A stretch of DNA of 64,000 bases from positions 382,765 to 446,764 of the forward strand of contig CM055077.1 in the NCBI GenBank assembly GCA_029204045.2, in the 5' to 3' direction. Under the pieces are notes generated by a model. It had not been told where the DNA came from. It saw nothing but the letters and a program-made list of their open reading frames with translations, and did no database searches. Both the position numbers and the translations under genes were made by a program. Numbering within the stretch: the first letter of the stretch is position 1; every line of letters starts with the position of its first letter. The DNA is from Tillandsia leiboldiana (taxonomy: Eukaryota; Streptophyta; Magnoliopsida; Poales; Bromeliaceae). This document shows, in pieces, positions 20,772-32,303 of this stretch.

Positions 20772-22421
20772 GAGGAGGCAGATCAGACCACCGCAGAGAT
20801 ATGAAGACACGAATCTTGTGGCCTATGCTTTTGTGGCTGCACAAGAAACAGATGCACTTGAGGAGCCATCTACTTACACAGAGGCAGTCTCATGTACTGA
20901 TTCCGCTAAGTGGATGCTCGCTATGGAGGAAGAGATGGAATCTCTTCATAAGAATCAGACTTGGGATTTAGTGAAGCTTCCTAAAGGAAAGAAAGTTATT
21001 CGATGCAAATGGGTGTTCAAGAAGAAAGAAGGCACACAGGGAACTAAGAGTATCAGATACAAGGCTCGATTGGTGGCAAAAGGATACAGTCAAATTCCAG
21101 GTGTCGACTTCAATAATGTCTTCTCACCAGTGGTGAAGCATACATCCATTAGAGTTTTGCTCGGTTTGGTTGCCATGGATGATCTAGAACTTGAGCAACT
21201 AGATGTGAAGACAGCTTTTCTACATGGTGAATTAGAGGAAGAGATCTATATGCAGCAGCCTGAGGGATTCACAGTTGAGGGAAAAGGAAATCATGTGTGC
21301 AGATTAAAGAAATCACTTTATGGGTTAAAGCAATCTCCAAGGCAATGGTATAAGAGGTTTAATTCTTTTATGATTAGCCATAATTTTAATAGAAACAATT
21401 TTGACAGTTGTGTCTATATAAAGAAACAAATTGATGGTTCTTTCATTTATCTTCTACTCTACGTGGATGATATGTTAATTGCTGCTAAGAACATGGCTAA
21501 CATTAATGAGCTTAAAGATCAGTTGAAATCTGAATTTGATGTTAAGGATTTAGGTGCAGCGAAGAAGATACTTGGTATGGAGATAAAACGGAACTGAAAG
21601 ACAAAGAAACTACAGTTGTCTCAGAAGACATACATCCAGCGTGTTTTGGAACGGTTCTGCTTAAAGGATGCCAAGCTAGTAAGTACCCCATTCGCTACAC
21701 ATTTTAAACTTTCAACTGATTTAGCACCAAGAACAGATGAGGATAAAGCATACATGGAACGAGTTCCTTATGACAGTGCAGTCGGAAGCATTATGTATGC
21801 TATGGTCTGTACGAGACCAGACCTTGCGCATGCTGTTAGTGTGGTAAGCAGATACATGGCAAATCCAGGAAAATAACATTGGCAAGCTGTGAAATAGATT
21901 TTGAGGTATTTGCGAGGTACTACAGATGCATGTTTGGAATTTGGAAAGTCTGAAGCAAGCCTAACCGGTTTTGTAGATTCTGATTATGCAGGAGATCTTG
22001 ATAAAAGAAGGTCACTTACCGGTTATGTTTTCTCACTTGGTGGATGTGCAGTTAGTTGGCGAGCTTGCTTACAACCCACGGTTGCATTATCCACGACGGA
22101 GGCTGAATACATGGCAATTACAGAGGCTGTGAAGGAAGGCATATGGTTGAGAGGCTTATTCAATGAATTAAGCATAAGCATTGAAAAAGTTACAGTATTT
22201 TGCGATAGTCAGAGTGCTATTTATCTGACAAAGGATCAAATGTTCTATGAGAGAACAAAGCATATTGACGTCAAGTATCACTTTGTTAGCGAAGTTTTTG
22301 CTCAAGTAACATTGCGGTGAAAAAAATTAGCACATTGAAGAATCCAGCTGATATGTTGACAAAGCCTCTTCCGTATGTTAAGTTCAAGCACTGCTTGGAC
22401 TTGATTAGCATTGCTTGCTGA
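20772..22421 (+). pseudogene. copia reverse transcriptase-RNase H, 3' half of the split polyprotein
   Basis: RT motifs include KWVFKKK, RLVAKGYSQ, LDVKTAFLHGELEEEIYMQQ, SLYGLKQSPRQWYKRF and the catalytic YVDD (21460-21471). RNase H follows (TTEAEYMAITEA, FCDSQSAIYLTKD, RTKHIDVKYHF). Stops TGA 21595, TAA 21874 and TAG 21895 are present in both assembly copies, so they are authentic decay. A one-base deletion near 22305 is private to this copy (compare 40784-40792) and is probably an assembly error. The copia PPT (AAGGTGGAGA, 22497-22506) follows. Confidence 0.9.
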
Positions 22422-22508
22422 TTGGAGTGCCCTTAGTGGCTTGTGGAGAAAGTGGAGAGTTATTACTGATGTTTTATTTAAAGGGAATTTCGAGTCAAGG
22501 TGGAGATT

Positions 22509-22837
22509 TGTTAGATGTGACTCGAAATCAGAATCGCTTCGATTTTGAGTTTCTGGTTCGCCGATGGTTTCGCGGTGCGACAACAAATTTGGTAAATTTT
22601 TAGAAAGAAAATGGATATCTGTGGTGGAAGCGGACGGATCCGATCCGCTAAGGAAAAACCCCGCTAAGGAAAAATTCTAATTTTTTCTTTTGTTTGCCCC
22701 AGAGAGATCGAGCGATTGTACGATTGAAAAACTCTTGTATTCCCTCTTGTTCAACATAGTGAAAACTCTTCTCTTTCGCCCGTAATTTTTTTCCTGCACA
22801 GAATTTTTCACGTAAATCTATGTGCTAGTTGCTTATA
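22509..22837 (+). repeat. 3' LTR of the outer copia element (internally deleted)
   Basis: 329 bp, from TGTTAGATGTGACTCG to GCTTATA. Relative to the 5' LTR about 75 bp are missing just before the last ~14 bp. TATTT at 22838-22842 is the right target duplication. Confidence 0.85.
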
Positions 22838-24272
22838 TATTTTGATCGTACATTCTCAAATAAATAATTTTGAAAGTTCGCCCCAAGCAATTTTGCCCTC
22901 GTGTTAAGAATGATTTTGTCTACAATAGTTGCTAGTTGTAAAGTATCGAAACACTTCAGGCGTTCATATTTTATTTGGTACTGTGCTACCGTGTTGTTAA
23001 ATAAAATACTGCTTGAATAGTGATGTAAAGTGAATATCTTAATTGTCAATATTTGTAGACAATAATGAAAACACGGTATAAAAGGACGATGCTAAAACCA
23101 GTGAGTCAATATTCAAACTCTCATGGGTGTCTTAATCTTAAGGGTCAATATTGTTCGGCTGGATTCATTCGTAGCAGCATTGCTTGAACAAAACCATTCT
23201 TTTCTTTTCATTTTTTTGCCTTTTTATAATTCTGAGAGAGAAAAATAATAAATTATTTATTTAATTTTTTTTTTTTAAAAAAATAAATTTAGCTAGAAAT
23301 GAACAAAATCTTTATTATTATTTTTTTTGTGAAAAAGAAAAATAATAAGTTATTCGTTTTATTTATTTATTATTTTTAAATACATCTTACAGCTAACTTT
23401 GAATTTTGGACTTTAAATATCAACAATGAAATCTTCAGCAAAATACGATCGTGTGTGAGCGAAATTATTCATTGAAAACACTTTTTTTGGTTTTTTTCCC
23501 TTATTGGGAAGCTCCTTATCTGTTGCTGCAGCCCATCAGTCCATAGCATAGTGAACTGAAGTTTTCGCTTTCAAAGCCCAGATATTCATTTGTATATGTT
23601 TTTTTTTCACTTATTAAAGCTTAGTTTTTACCTCTTCATATGAGTTCCAAAAATCAGGCTAAGCTTTTAGCTTAGTTAGGTTTTTTTTCAAGAGACTGCT
23701 CGAATAAGGGTACATTTGGTAACGGAATAAGAAAAAACTAGTTATTCAAGAGATAAGTATAAAATACGGAACTAGTATAAAAAAATATTTGGAATGTTTT
23801 CAGGAATAAAAGATTTTGTGTTTGGTATGATAATAATGAATAAGAAGAATAAAGAGTATTAATTATTTTAAATAATTTTTTTATCTTCAAACTTTATTAT
23901 ACAATAATAAGATAAGAGATAGTGTCTCGGAAGACGTGGGAGGATATTTAAGGAAAAAATAAGAGGATGGTTAAGAAGAGTAAGAATAGTAATTCTCATT
24001 TATTCTAGTTATACTAGAAAGTGTTTGAAGGGATACATAAAAAAAATATCGCTCTTATCCCTAAATAATTTTAATACCAAAAAGCTCTGAAAATATATAA
24101 TTTTTAGTAGAACCATTTCACAGCTAATAAATATTTGATTGCACGTTTATGTTTTGTTTCGAATTCTTTTAGAATAGAATCCACTCAAGAGTTTTTACTA
24201 TTACGTGAACATTTAATTATTATTTCTGATTGAAAATTTATAATATTAATATTAAAAGTTTAGTTGTGATAA
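22838..24272. other. AT-rich intergenic DNA
   Basis: No gene seen. The region contains A/T homopolymers (23262-23290, 23320-23345) and the MITE listed at 23708-24088. Confidence 0.5.
23708..24088 (+). mobile_element. MITE-like element, copy B
   Basis: Same family as 4345-4742 in the opposite orientation. The pair of copies defines the element length (~380-400 bp). No target duplication is clear. Confidence 0.6.
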
Positions 24273-25247
24273 TCTATACCTCTATATGATTTTTTCTATT
24301 TTTTGTCACGTGTCACAATTTTCTTTCACTCTTCTCTTTTCAATTCTCAATGAATTAATGATAGACTCTTCACATTTCTAACCCCAAACTCTTCTTATTC
24401 CTAACTCTCAATGAATTAATTATAATTCTTCTTATCCTAACCTCCAACTCTCTCACTCCCTACTTTCAATGAATTAATTATAATCTCCCCCCTTTTTGAG
24501 TTCTTTTTATTATTATTCTTCTTCTCTCCTTCTTTCTCTAAGCCACCACCTCCCTCTCACTATCTCCGTTGACAACACCGCTCTCTCCCTCGACCCCTCC
24601 ACCCTCGATCCTTGCCTCCTTCTCCCGTCGTGGAGAACCTCCAAATCTCCTTACCCTCCTCTTCCTCCTCCTCCTCCAAGATCAAAATCTCCATCGTCCA
24701 CTTCATGGCCACCTTCGTCCAATCCAACTCTCCGTTTTTGAAAATCTTCCACCCCCGACCTCACCGAAAATCTAGATCCGATCCTCGCCTTCTTTAGCCG
24801 CACGGGGGGCATCGCTCATGATCAACTCTTACCTATCGCCGCCACTGCCACCGCGACCGCGACGCCATCGCCGATAAGAATCCTCCACTTCTCCGCCTAC
24901 TCCTCCTTCTCCTCCTCCGCCACCGTTGTCGCCGTCACCGTAGCTCATTGAACGTGAGCTCTCTCTCATTCTCTCTCTAAACTTTATTATATTTCTATAT
25001 ATGTTTTAGATTTTAATCCTGAGTGAATAAATATTCTACTCTGATTGTTGCTGATAGATTTTATGTTAGGGTTGAGAATGATTAATTTTTTTTTTTTTTC
25101 TGATAGGTTGATACGGAAGTTTTAAAATAAAGTATTTAAAATTTTTCTATATAATTTTTTATTTTTATTTATATTATGAAAAAAAAATATAAAAACAAAA
25201 TATTTTTGATAATATTTACTTGCTGCATCGCACGGGAATTATACTAG
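24273..25247 (+). mobile_element. Candidate non-autonomous Helitron carrying GC-rich gene-like sequence
   Basis: The 5' end TCTATACCTCTATATGA follows an A. The 3' end, TGCATCGCACGGGAATTATACTAG, precedes a T. TC...CTAG ends between A and T are the Helitron pattern, and GCATCGCACGGG could be one half of a degraded terminal hairpin. The interior (24500-24950) is a CT-rich, codon-like segment unlike its AT-rich surroundings; its short frames match nothing I recognise. No Rep/helicase is present. Ends are inferred from short motifs. Confidence 0.4.
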
Positions 25248-25858
25248 TAATAATGATGATACATAATTGTACAAGCAATACGATGCACATCAGGAACATC
25301 CACGGCGCATATTTTACTCGTGGACTTGCCACAATGTGTTGATTCGTCCACATTCATGTCCAATCACAATCGTAAGATTCTTTGTCCCGTGATGTCTAAA
25401 TTCATAATTGATCCCCCTAAACACTTTTACTATAAAATAATAGCGAACTATTTGGTAATTGTCAATGAACTTTGTCGTTTATAGTATTTTACCATTGGAG
25501 CTATGTTTATTTTGTAATATAGTGTTTGATACATCTATATGGTATGATAGTAATGATAAAATTAAATACATGTCAATATTTAGAATTATAAATGAAAATA
25601 TAAAATAACTCAAAAAACGTCATAAAAAATAATTTTTTATTAAAATAGTAAAAAAAAAAAAATTCAATTATGATACAAATGATATCAACTAAACTAAATA
25701 ATTCGATTTTTCCTTCTATCTCAGAGACTGTCTTGTATGGTATGAAATTGAGAAGATTGTAGGACGATACTCTCTTTATCTATTTTTCTTAAAATTTTAT
25801 TATAATTTTCTTAATTTAAATATATATATTATATATAATATATATATATTATATATAT

Positions 25859-25916
<58 letters not shown>

Positions 25917-27885
25917 CATATCAAATAATTTTATATCTATAAAAATTAATCTTTATGTATGATAAATTTAAATTAAATATAATTAATTACGTCACATATA
26001 TAAAAATTATAACAGTATTTATTTTTCCTCTTGTGAGTTCTTGTTGCACAAGAAGACACAGCTGGAACTGGCTAAAAATCAAAATCATTAGGTAGCTTTC
26101 CAATGTAGTTTTTTCTTTACATATTTTTTTTTTTTTCAGCAGCAGAACAATGTATGTTCTGATTAGAGTTTTGTGTTCTTAATTAATATTCTTTTTATGA
26201 AATAATTCTAGTATTTTTTTAATTAAACAACAAATTACTGCTTCTCTAATTAGAAAAGCTCTCTATTGTCCAAGCCCCATGTGCTGAGACCTCATTGATG
26301 CTATTGACTTTTAATGATTTTACAAATTAAATAAAATTATTATAATTATTGATTAGCTTACGATACAAACCGAGGTGCAAGAAAATACTTCTACCAATCT
26401 AAAATAAAAAGTATTATTAAATTTTAATTTTTCATATAAAATTATTATAAGTAAAAAAAAATCACATCAATTCCAAATGAGATGCAAATATCTTAGCTCT
26501 CCCTGCGTAAAATTTTCTAACGAATACTAATTTCTATTATACTTATTCTACAAAGTCATGTAATAAAAGCACTAATTAATTTGTTAAAATTCAACGACGA
26601 CAAAATTAATCACGTGCGTAGCATATCCTGCTCACTGGGTTGTGCCCAATTCAAAACCCCGAGTTGAGCTAGCTGCTGGTGGCTTTTCCTTAGCCGTCCT
26701 TGCTATGGCTGCTTTAGTCTTTGTCGTGTGCGGTGGCGCAGAAACGTGAAATTGTGCAAGCGTTGTATGGGAGCGAAATTTTGTAGGTATCAACGATGTG
26801 GATGGGCACTGTGTGACGAAACATTGTGGACCCAACTTTATTAAGTTGAGAGAGAGAAAAAGAGAGAGCAACAAGCAAGGGCATGAATGGACGCCATTTT
26901 TATTACGCGGCGTTCATCCCTATCATTCCCAAACTAGTAAGTTTGGAAGACGACGCCTATAAAAGTTTTATTCCTGTACACAGAATAAAAATTGTGTTGG
27001 TATCATTCTCAAACTATTAATAACTTCGAAATCATGTGGATGAGCGTCGCGTATCGAAACAGCGCCCATCCATCCGTCAAATTTTATTAAATTAAATAAA
27101 AGAGATTTAAAAAGAAAAGAGAACAGCGGATCACGTGGCGTCCATCTGCGTCACCCCCAAGCTAGTACGATGTCTATAAAATTTTGTCCAGTTTAGCGGC
27201 GGCACTCGCAAGCCAAGGGGAGATAGCGACGTTGTAACACCTAAAATTCCTCGCCCAACCTGAAACGATAAACACGTTTGGACGAAGCAATGGTGTCTAA
27301 TACATTTGTCCAACAAAGAAATATCTGATATGTACGTCTCACATTGATTCCACAAATGATACCGGAAGTTAGTGTGCCGTGTTTCAGCACGAGTAAAATG
27401 TAAGAATCTTTTTTTAGTTGGGTTGATTTCACCATTGGATTCTCACTTTTTTTTCTTATTTCTTGTTTTCGTTTTGATTTTCAATATTTTTTTTTTTTTT
27501 TTTGTTATTAAATACAGTTTATAGGAAGCAACTGAATCACGATAGTAATTGATGTGAGTAAGAAATTATTTTTTTTTTAATAGTTGGTACTAATTATTAA
27601 TTTTAAATATTCGAATTAATAGAAATACGTAATTAATCATTCACTTATTGTACCGATAGCGTTCACTGCTGGTCTCGATCCGACTCAGCTTATCTGAACG
27701 TTGAGTCAATTGCTCGGTCTTTTATCGTTAGATTTATTATGGATTGCAATCCTACCGATCTATTTTTAACTCATAAATAAATATTCAGCATATGTAATTT
27801 ATAATATCAAAATTAATATCAATTTAGATGATTAAACCCTGTTTGAAACAAAATATCTGAGTCAAAAAGATAATAGCCACAATAA

Positions 27886-27919
<34 letters not shown>

Positions 27920-29720
27920 GTTAAAGAAGATTAAAAAGGGGTAAAGTATAGAAATCTAGGACACGTGATGTAATCTGACTTTGGCGGAGCTTACTATTTC
28001 ACGTCCGACAGAAGCTTGTTGATTTCTGAGTGATGAGTTATATTTTCTATACGCGAGAAGCAAATTCAAATATAAATAAATAAAATGATATTATATTTGA
28101 AGCTTCTAAATTCGATCACTACGTGAAGCCATTGAGGCGATCAAATTGATTAAAAAGAAAAAACAATTTTACCTTCTTGGAATAGCTGAAAAGGGCTTTA
28201 AATCCAGATCGCTGCAGGATCCGAGGTGATCGGGACACAGCACTTGTGTGTGGGCTTAAATTGAGACAAAACTCAACTCAATCAGTCTACTTTGAAGACG
28301 ATCCGAGTGCATATATTTGAGCATGTGCGTGATCGACTTTTGTAGGTTGGGTTCTCCACACCAATACGGGACAAATTATTAGGGAGAATAGGACGTGCAA
28401 TAATTCTATAGACGCGCGTGGCTGGAGAGTGACTTGCCAAATTCTCAATCAGAGACATTCCGCAGAAATTTGCTTCGATCAGCCGGATCCTTAACAGAGC
28501 CTTGAAGCAACGAAGATCAAACTGTTCCCTGTCTATTCTTAAGTAACCTTAAGATGATGTATCAGCCCATCATCATCCGTTGTTACAGTCGTGGGCCAAT
28601 CGCATTGCTAAAAAACAAACAAAGTGCCTGATATCCTGAACAACTAAACAACACTATTCACTCTCACCCTTTGATATACACCGTATACTTACACGTGAAT
28701 AAAACAACAAATAAAATATTCGTCAGGGAGAAGACCATATTTTCCTAAACAAGGAAAGATCCAGGAGGCACTTCCTTAATCACAATTCAGGACTAATAAT
28801 TAATTAATTAATTTGTTCCCTAATTTTCACTCTTGGATTAGTGTTATCCTTCGTCTACTGAGGATTGCGGAACAGCAAGTTCTGATCGAAATATTACACT
28901 CTTTTTTTTTTTCTTTTGTTTTCTTTTTTTTTTTTTCTTTCTGATGTTTTCTTTCATTACTAGCCTATAAAGCCTGGGTTCAACCAGATCTAATTAATTA
29001 ATAGGCAAGAAAATTAAAACAAGGCCCGGTGAAAACAGAACGTTCAGAAGTTTTTACTCCGGACGTAGCTACGAAGATGCGGGCCAGTAGCCTTAGGATT
29101 AGGTCAGGGCGGGGCTTCGAAGAAAATTCGACCCATTGGTATAGCAAAAGGGGGAGATCGGCCAGGCCCAAGGCCCAAACTTCCTAACGCAACATCTCGC
29201 ATCTTCGCGGAGAACTGGATCGGATTGGGCTTGATTACATCTCTCAGTTCAGGGCCGAGGCCAGGCCTGGGCCCAAGTCCATCCATTCAATCGGCCTAAT
29301 TAACTCTTCTGCAGGACAATAAAAGACTAAGAAACAAATGATAAAAAGAAAGGAGCTATATCGACGTGAAAGCATGAACGTGTCATGCGGTTACCACAAT
29401 TTTCCATCTTCTGTTTCACTAGATCAAAATCCACATATATCCATATGAAATCTGCGGTAGATACTGTACATAATTGGATTTTAAGAAGCTAAAATCAAGC
29501 AGAAAAAAGAATATACTTTGTTTGGACAGTTTATAGTGAGAAGGAATGTATATTAGTAGTCTAGCAAGTGAGAATACAAAGGTGGCTTTTCACACTGGAA
29601 AAAAAGAGATTTAAGGAAGAAAGGTAATTTCAATCTACGGCCCAGAAAAGAAAAACTTTTTTTTTTTTTTTTTAAGAAAAAAAAAAGAAGCTTTTGCTGG
29701 ATCAGGTAATGACTGCAGCA
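25248..29720. other. Intergenic region, no gene recognised
   Basis: 4.5 kb of AT-rich DNA with homopolymers (27490-27510, 27894-27919, 28902-28936) and moderately GC-rich patches at 26640-27240 and 29050-29290. Short ORFs there have no recognisable domain. TGTAACACCTAAAATTCC at 27233 resembles an LTR start but has no partner. The 3' part presumably includes the 3' UTR of the SKIP8 gene, read leftward. Confidence 0.45.
25819..25917. repeat. (TA)n microsatellite, interrupted
   Basis: About 100 bp of TA dinucleotides with several ATTA interruptions. The duplicate copy (about 44311-44411) is an uninterrupted TA run. Confidence 0.9.
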
Positions 29721-29956
29721 TTAAGCAATAACCGAACTGTGATGGTGAACCATGTACCACCTCCCGTCGTGGAGCTCGTAGACATTGGTCACATGGAGGG
29801 GCTCGGAATCAATATCGGCATAGGCCTTCATCCGTAAGCCAAGCAATATCACGAAGGACGCGAGCTCGGACCTCTCGAATTTGGAAGGCAACAACTGGGC
29901 CCCCACCTAGAACCCAGTTGAGTGCAGCATGCCAGCTTTCTATAACTGCCCTGTAC
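29721..29956 (-). pseudogene. Duplicate of SKIP8 exon 3 left of the gap (assembly copy)
   Basis: Matches 48244-48478 almost perfectly but has one extra base near 29832, which shifts the reading frame. It continues into sequence equal to SKIP8 intron 2 until the gap at 30305. No exons 1-2 exist on this side. It is not a real paralogue but the truncated end of the left contig. Confidence 0.85.
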
Positions 29957-30304
29957 CTGTGAAAGATAACAGGCAAGATGCAAAAAGGTCAGCAAAGGTG
30001 CTAGTCATTTCGATGATTTGAATCATCACAAGCTACTTAAAGAAGAACAAAGGGGATAAAAGATATATTGATGTTCCATAACAGAAAAAAGATGGTATTA
30101 TAAGATATCAGCAGCATTGGTTAAAACACATTGTGAGCATTTTCAACTATTGTATTTACGGATACAAATTACAAAGGAAATGAAAAATAAAATCATGACA
30201 GTTTTGATGACAATTTTTTTTTTAAAAAAAGCTTCTGGGAATACAGTATCTTTCCACATACAACAGCGTCTCACTAATCCATCACCCCCAATTTTTTTTT
30301 TTAA

Positions 30305-30404
30305 NNNNNNNNNNNNNNNNNNNNNNNNNNNNNNNNNNNNNNNNNNNNNNNNNNNNNNNNNNNNNNNNNNNNNNNNNNNNNNNNNNNNNNNNNNNNNNNN
30401 NNNN
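30305..30404. other. Assembly gap (100 N)
   Basis: Exactly 100 N, the usual placeholder for a gap of unknown size. Sequence on its left equals sequence ending at 48824. Sequence on its right equals sequence starting at 11910. Confidence 0.99.
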
Positions 30405-30980
30405 GCCTTGGAAAATCCGTTTTATCTGTTGTTTTCTATCCATTTTTCGTCCTTTTCCGTCCAAATTTGACGGGCGACTTCGGTTCAGCTTAATTTATCA
30501 CAAAAAATTTTTTTAATTTTCAGTTTGGGCCATTTCTGGGCCACCAACGCATCGCTGTATCTAGAATCATTGGCGACCCCGTTCTCGCAGGCATCCGGGT
30601 ATCCGATCAACACGAAACTTTTACCTTGGCCTTAAACATAATTACGAAGCTCCCCAAATTTTCTCATGAATTTTTCGACCTTGTTGGCGGAGCCCGTTCT
30701 CACCCATCCCGGCATCCGATCAACGCGAACACTTTTTCTGTGGTCTTAAAAACAGATTACGGGGCTCCCGTAATTTTCTCGGAATTTTCTGACACTGTGA
30801 ATTTTCCACTAAATCTGGACCCCCCTTTCTCAACTCTTAATTTTTTAGATCTCTCCATTTTAACCCGATTTTGGCCCAACTCGTTTTCAAATATTCTTTA
30901 CTTCCCTAATTTCAATAACAATGGTATTTCATACCATTTTTATTTATATTATTTATGTGCCGAAAATCCGGTACTTTACA
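30405..30980 (+). mobile_element. Tail of the solo LTR, copy 2
   Basis: Equivalent to 11910-12477, ending CTTTACA, followed by the CACTC target duplication at 30981-30985. Confidence 0.9.
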
Positions 30981-32303
30981 CACTCTAAATAGCTAGAGAT
31001 CGACCGAGGATGTTACGGCATTTTGTGTTGGCACTTTCGTGAGTTGAGTCGGAGTCTTAAAGGGAACAAATTGTCAAATCGGTTTTCGAAGACTCATTGA
31101 AGATTCAACATGAGCTCAAGATATCACTCAGGTATGGTTAATTAAACCATGGTGATTTAGGTTCATTTATAACCCTTGGAATCAGGAACTTAGTGAAACC
31201 GGTTTAGACTTGGTTTTAGGAACTTGGGATTTAACTTACAATCTTTTTTAAGTTTGGTTTCCGGTACTTGGTTTGATTTGGATAAAGCTTATCTTGGAAA
31301 AATCAGTTTTTACATTACGTACCGGAACCACACTTGAAGTTCCTCTAACCCGACACAAGATTTTCTGTAAATTGCACTGCGTACCGGAACACGGACTCGC
31401 GTACCGGAACACAATAGAAAAAATCTGTGGTTTGCACCATGCATACCGAAACGTGATATTTGGTACCGGTACACAATGCCCCATCGGGATAAAATTATAC
31501 TAAACCGACTTTTAATCTTTTTTCCAGGGTTATAAATAGATACTTAGGGTTTCTAAACGAGGGCGACCAATACGAAACACTCGTGAGCAACCCTAGAGGC
31601 TGGTTTTTACCGTTCTTCTCTTTTCGCCTCTATTAGGTCAATTCGACGGTTCTTCCATGATCTATCTTTCGTCGAATTGATCTAGTCTTTGCTTAGAGAT
31701 TTCTTCCTCGGTCCTTCATGATAATCTAAGCAAAGGATCACCATCGAAGCCTATATTTTTATATCGGCTATTTGCGTCGTGGATTCGACGTGGCATCGTG
31801 GATTCGATGTGTTGAAGGCGTTTCGTGGATTCGAAACGTGTGCTCGTGGATTCGAGTGCGTTCGTGGATTCGAACGTGTGCAGTGGACGTGCAATCGGTG
31901 GAGCGCGAGGTCCAAGAAATTGAAGGAGGGGTTGAACCGTGTTATTCTTCTTTTCTTAGAGGATTGTTATTGCGTGGACATCCAACCGGTCAGCGCAAGG
32001 TCCAAAGAAGCTGAAGGAGGGGTTTGAGTCCGTGGAGTCGGTAATCACCTTGTTATTCTTCTATTCTTAGTGGATTGTTATTGCGTGTTGGTCCCGTGGT
32101 TTTTCTCCTGGATTGGAGTTTCCACGTATATCTCGGTGTGCTATTTTTATTTTCCGCATTGTTTTTATTTTGCACTGAGATTGAGTTTTTTAAGTATTAC
32201 ACCTATTCACCCCCCCCTCTAGTTGTTTGATAGTACCTATTTAGATCCTTTGGGATTAATAAACTCTACAATTGGTATCAGAGCGGTTTTAGGTTTATCT
32301 ATC

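Larger units (their letters stand above)
5093..22837 (+). mobile_element. Outer Ty1/copia retrotransposon split by two nested insertions
   Basis: The element is bounded by TGTTAG...GCTTACA (5' LTR) and TGTTAG...GCTTATA (3' LTR), with a TATTT target duplication on both sides. Domain order is gag, protease, integrase, then reverse transcriptase and RNase H, as expected for Ty1/copia. Coding sequence leaves at 7866 and resumes at 20772. Removing the two insertions and one copy of each duplication restores a continuous frame. It is inactive, with four in-frame stop codons (7100, 21595, 21874, 21895). The PBS and domains resemble the Tork lineage, with low certainty. LTR divergence and the nested insertions make it the oldest layer. 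Confidence 0.92.
11910..30304 (+). repeat. 18.4 kb duplicated block, copy 1
   Basis: From GCCTTGGAAAATCC inside the solo LTR to the T tract before the gap. It aligns colinearly with 30405-48824, including target duplications, nested junctions, the MITE, the Helitron candidate and SKIP8 exon 3. Differences are mostly one- or two-base indels. Confidence 0.95.

Noticed and set aside
20725..21597. ORF joining the 3' LTR to copia RT as a fusion gene
   Set aside because: The frame happens to stay open across the insertion junction at 20771/20772; the first residues are LTR sequence.
26632..26874. Small ORF in the 26.6-27.4 kb GC-richer patch as a gene
   Set aside because: No domain, no conserved start, and frames differ between the two assembly copies.
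27233..27440. LTR start (TGTAACACC...) in the intergenic region
   Set aside because: No matching LTR end, partner LTR, PBS or target duplication found.
30117..30470. ORF across the N gap
   Set aside because: It consists mainly of unknown bases and joins sequence that is not adjacent in reality.
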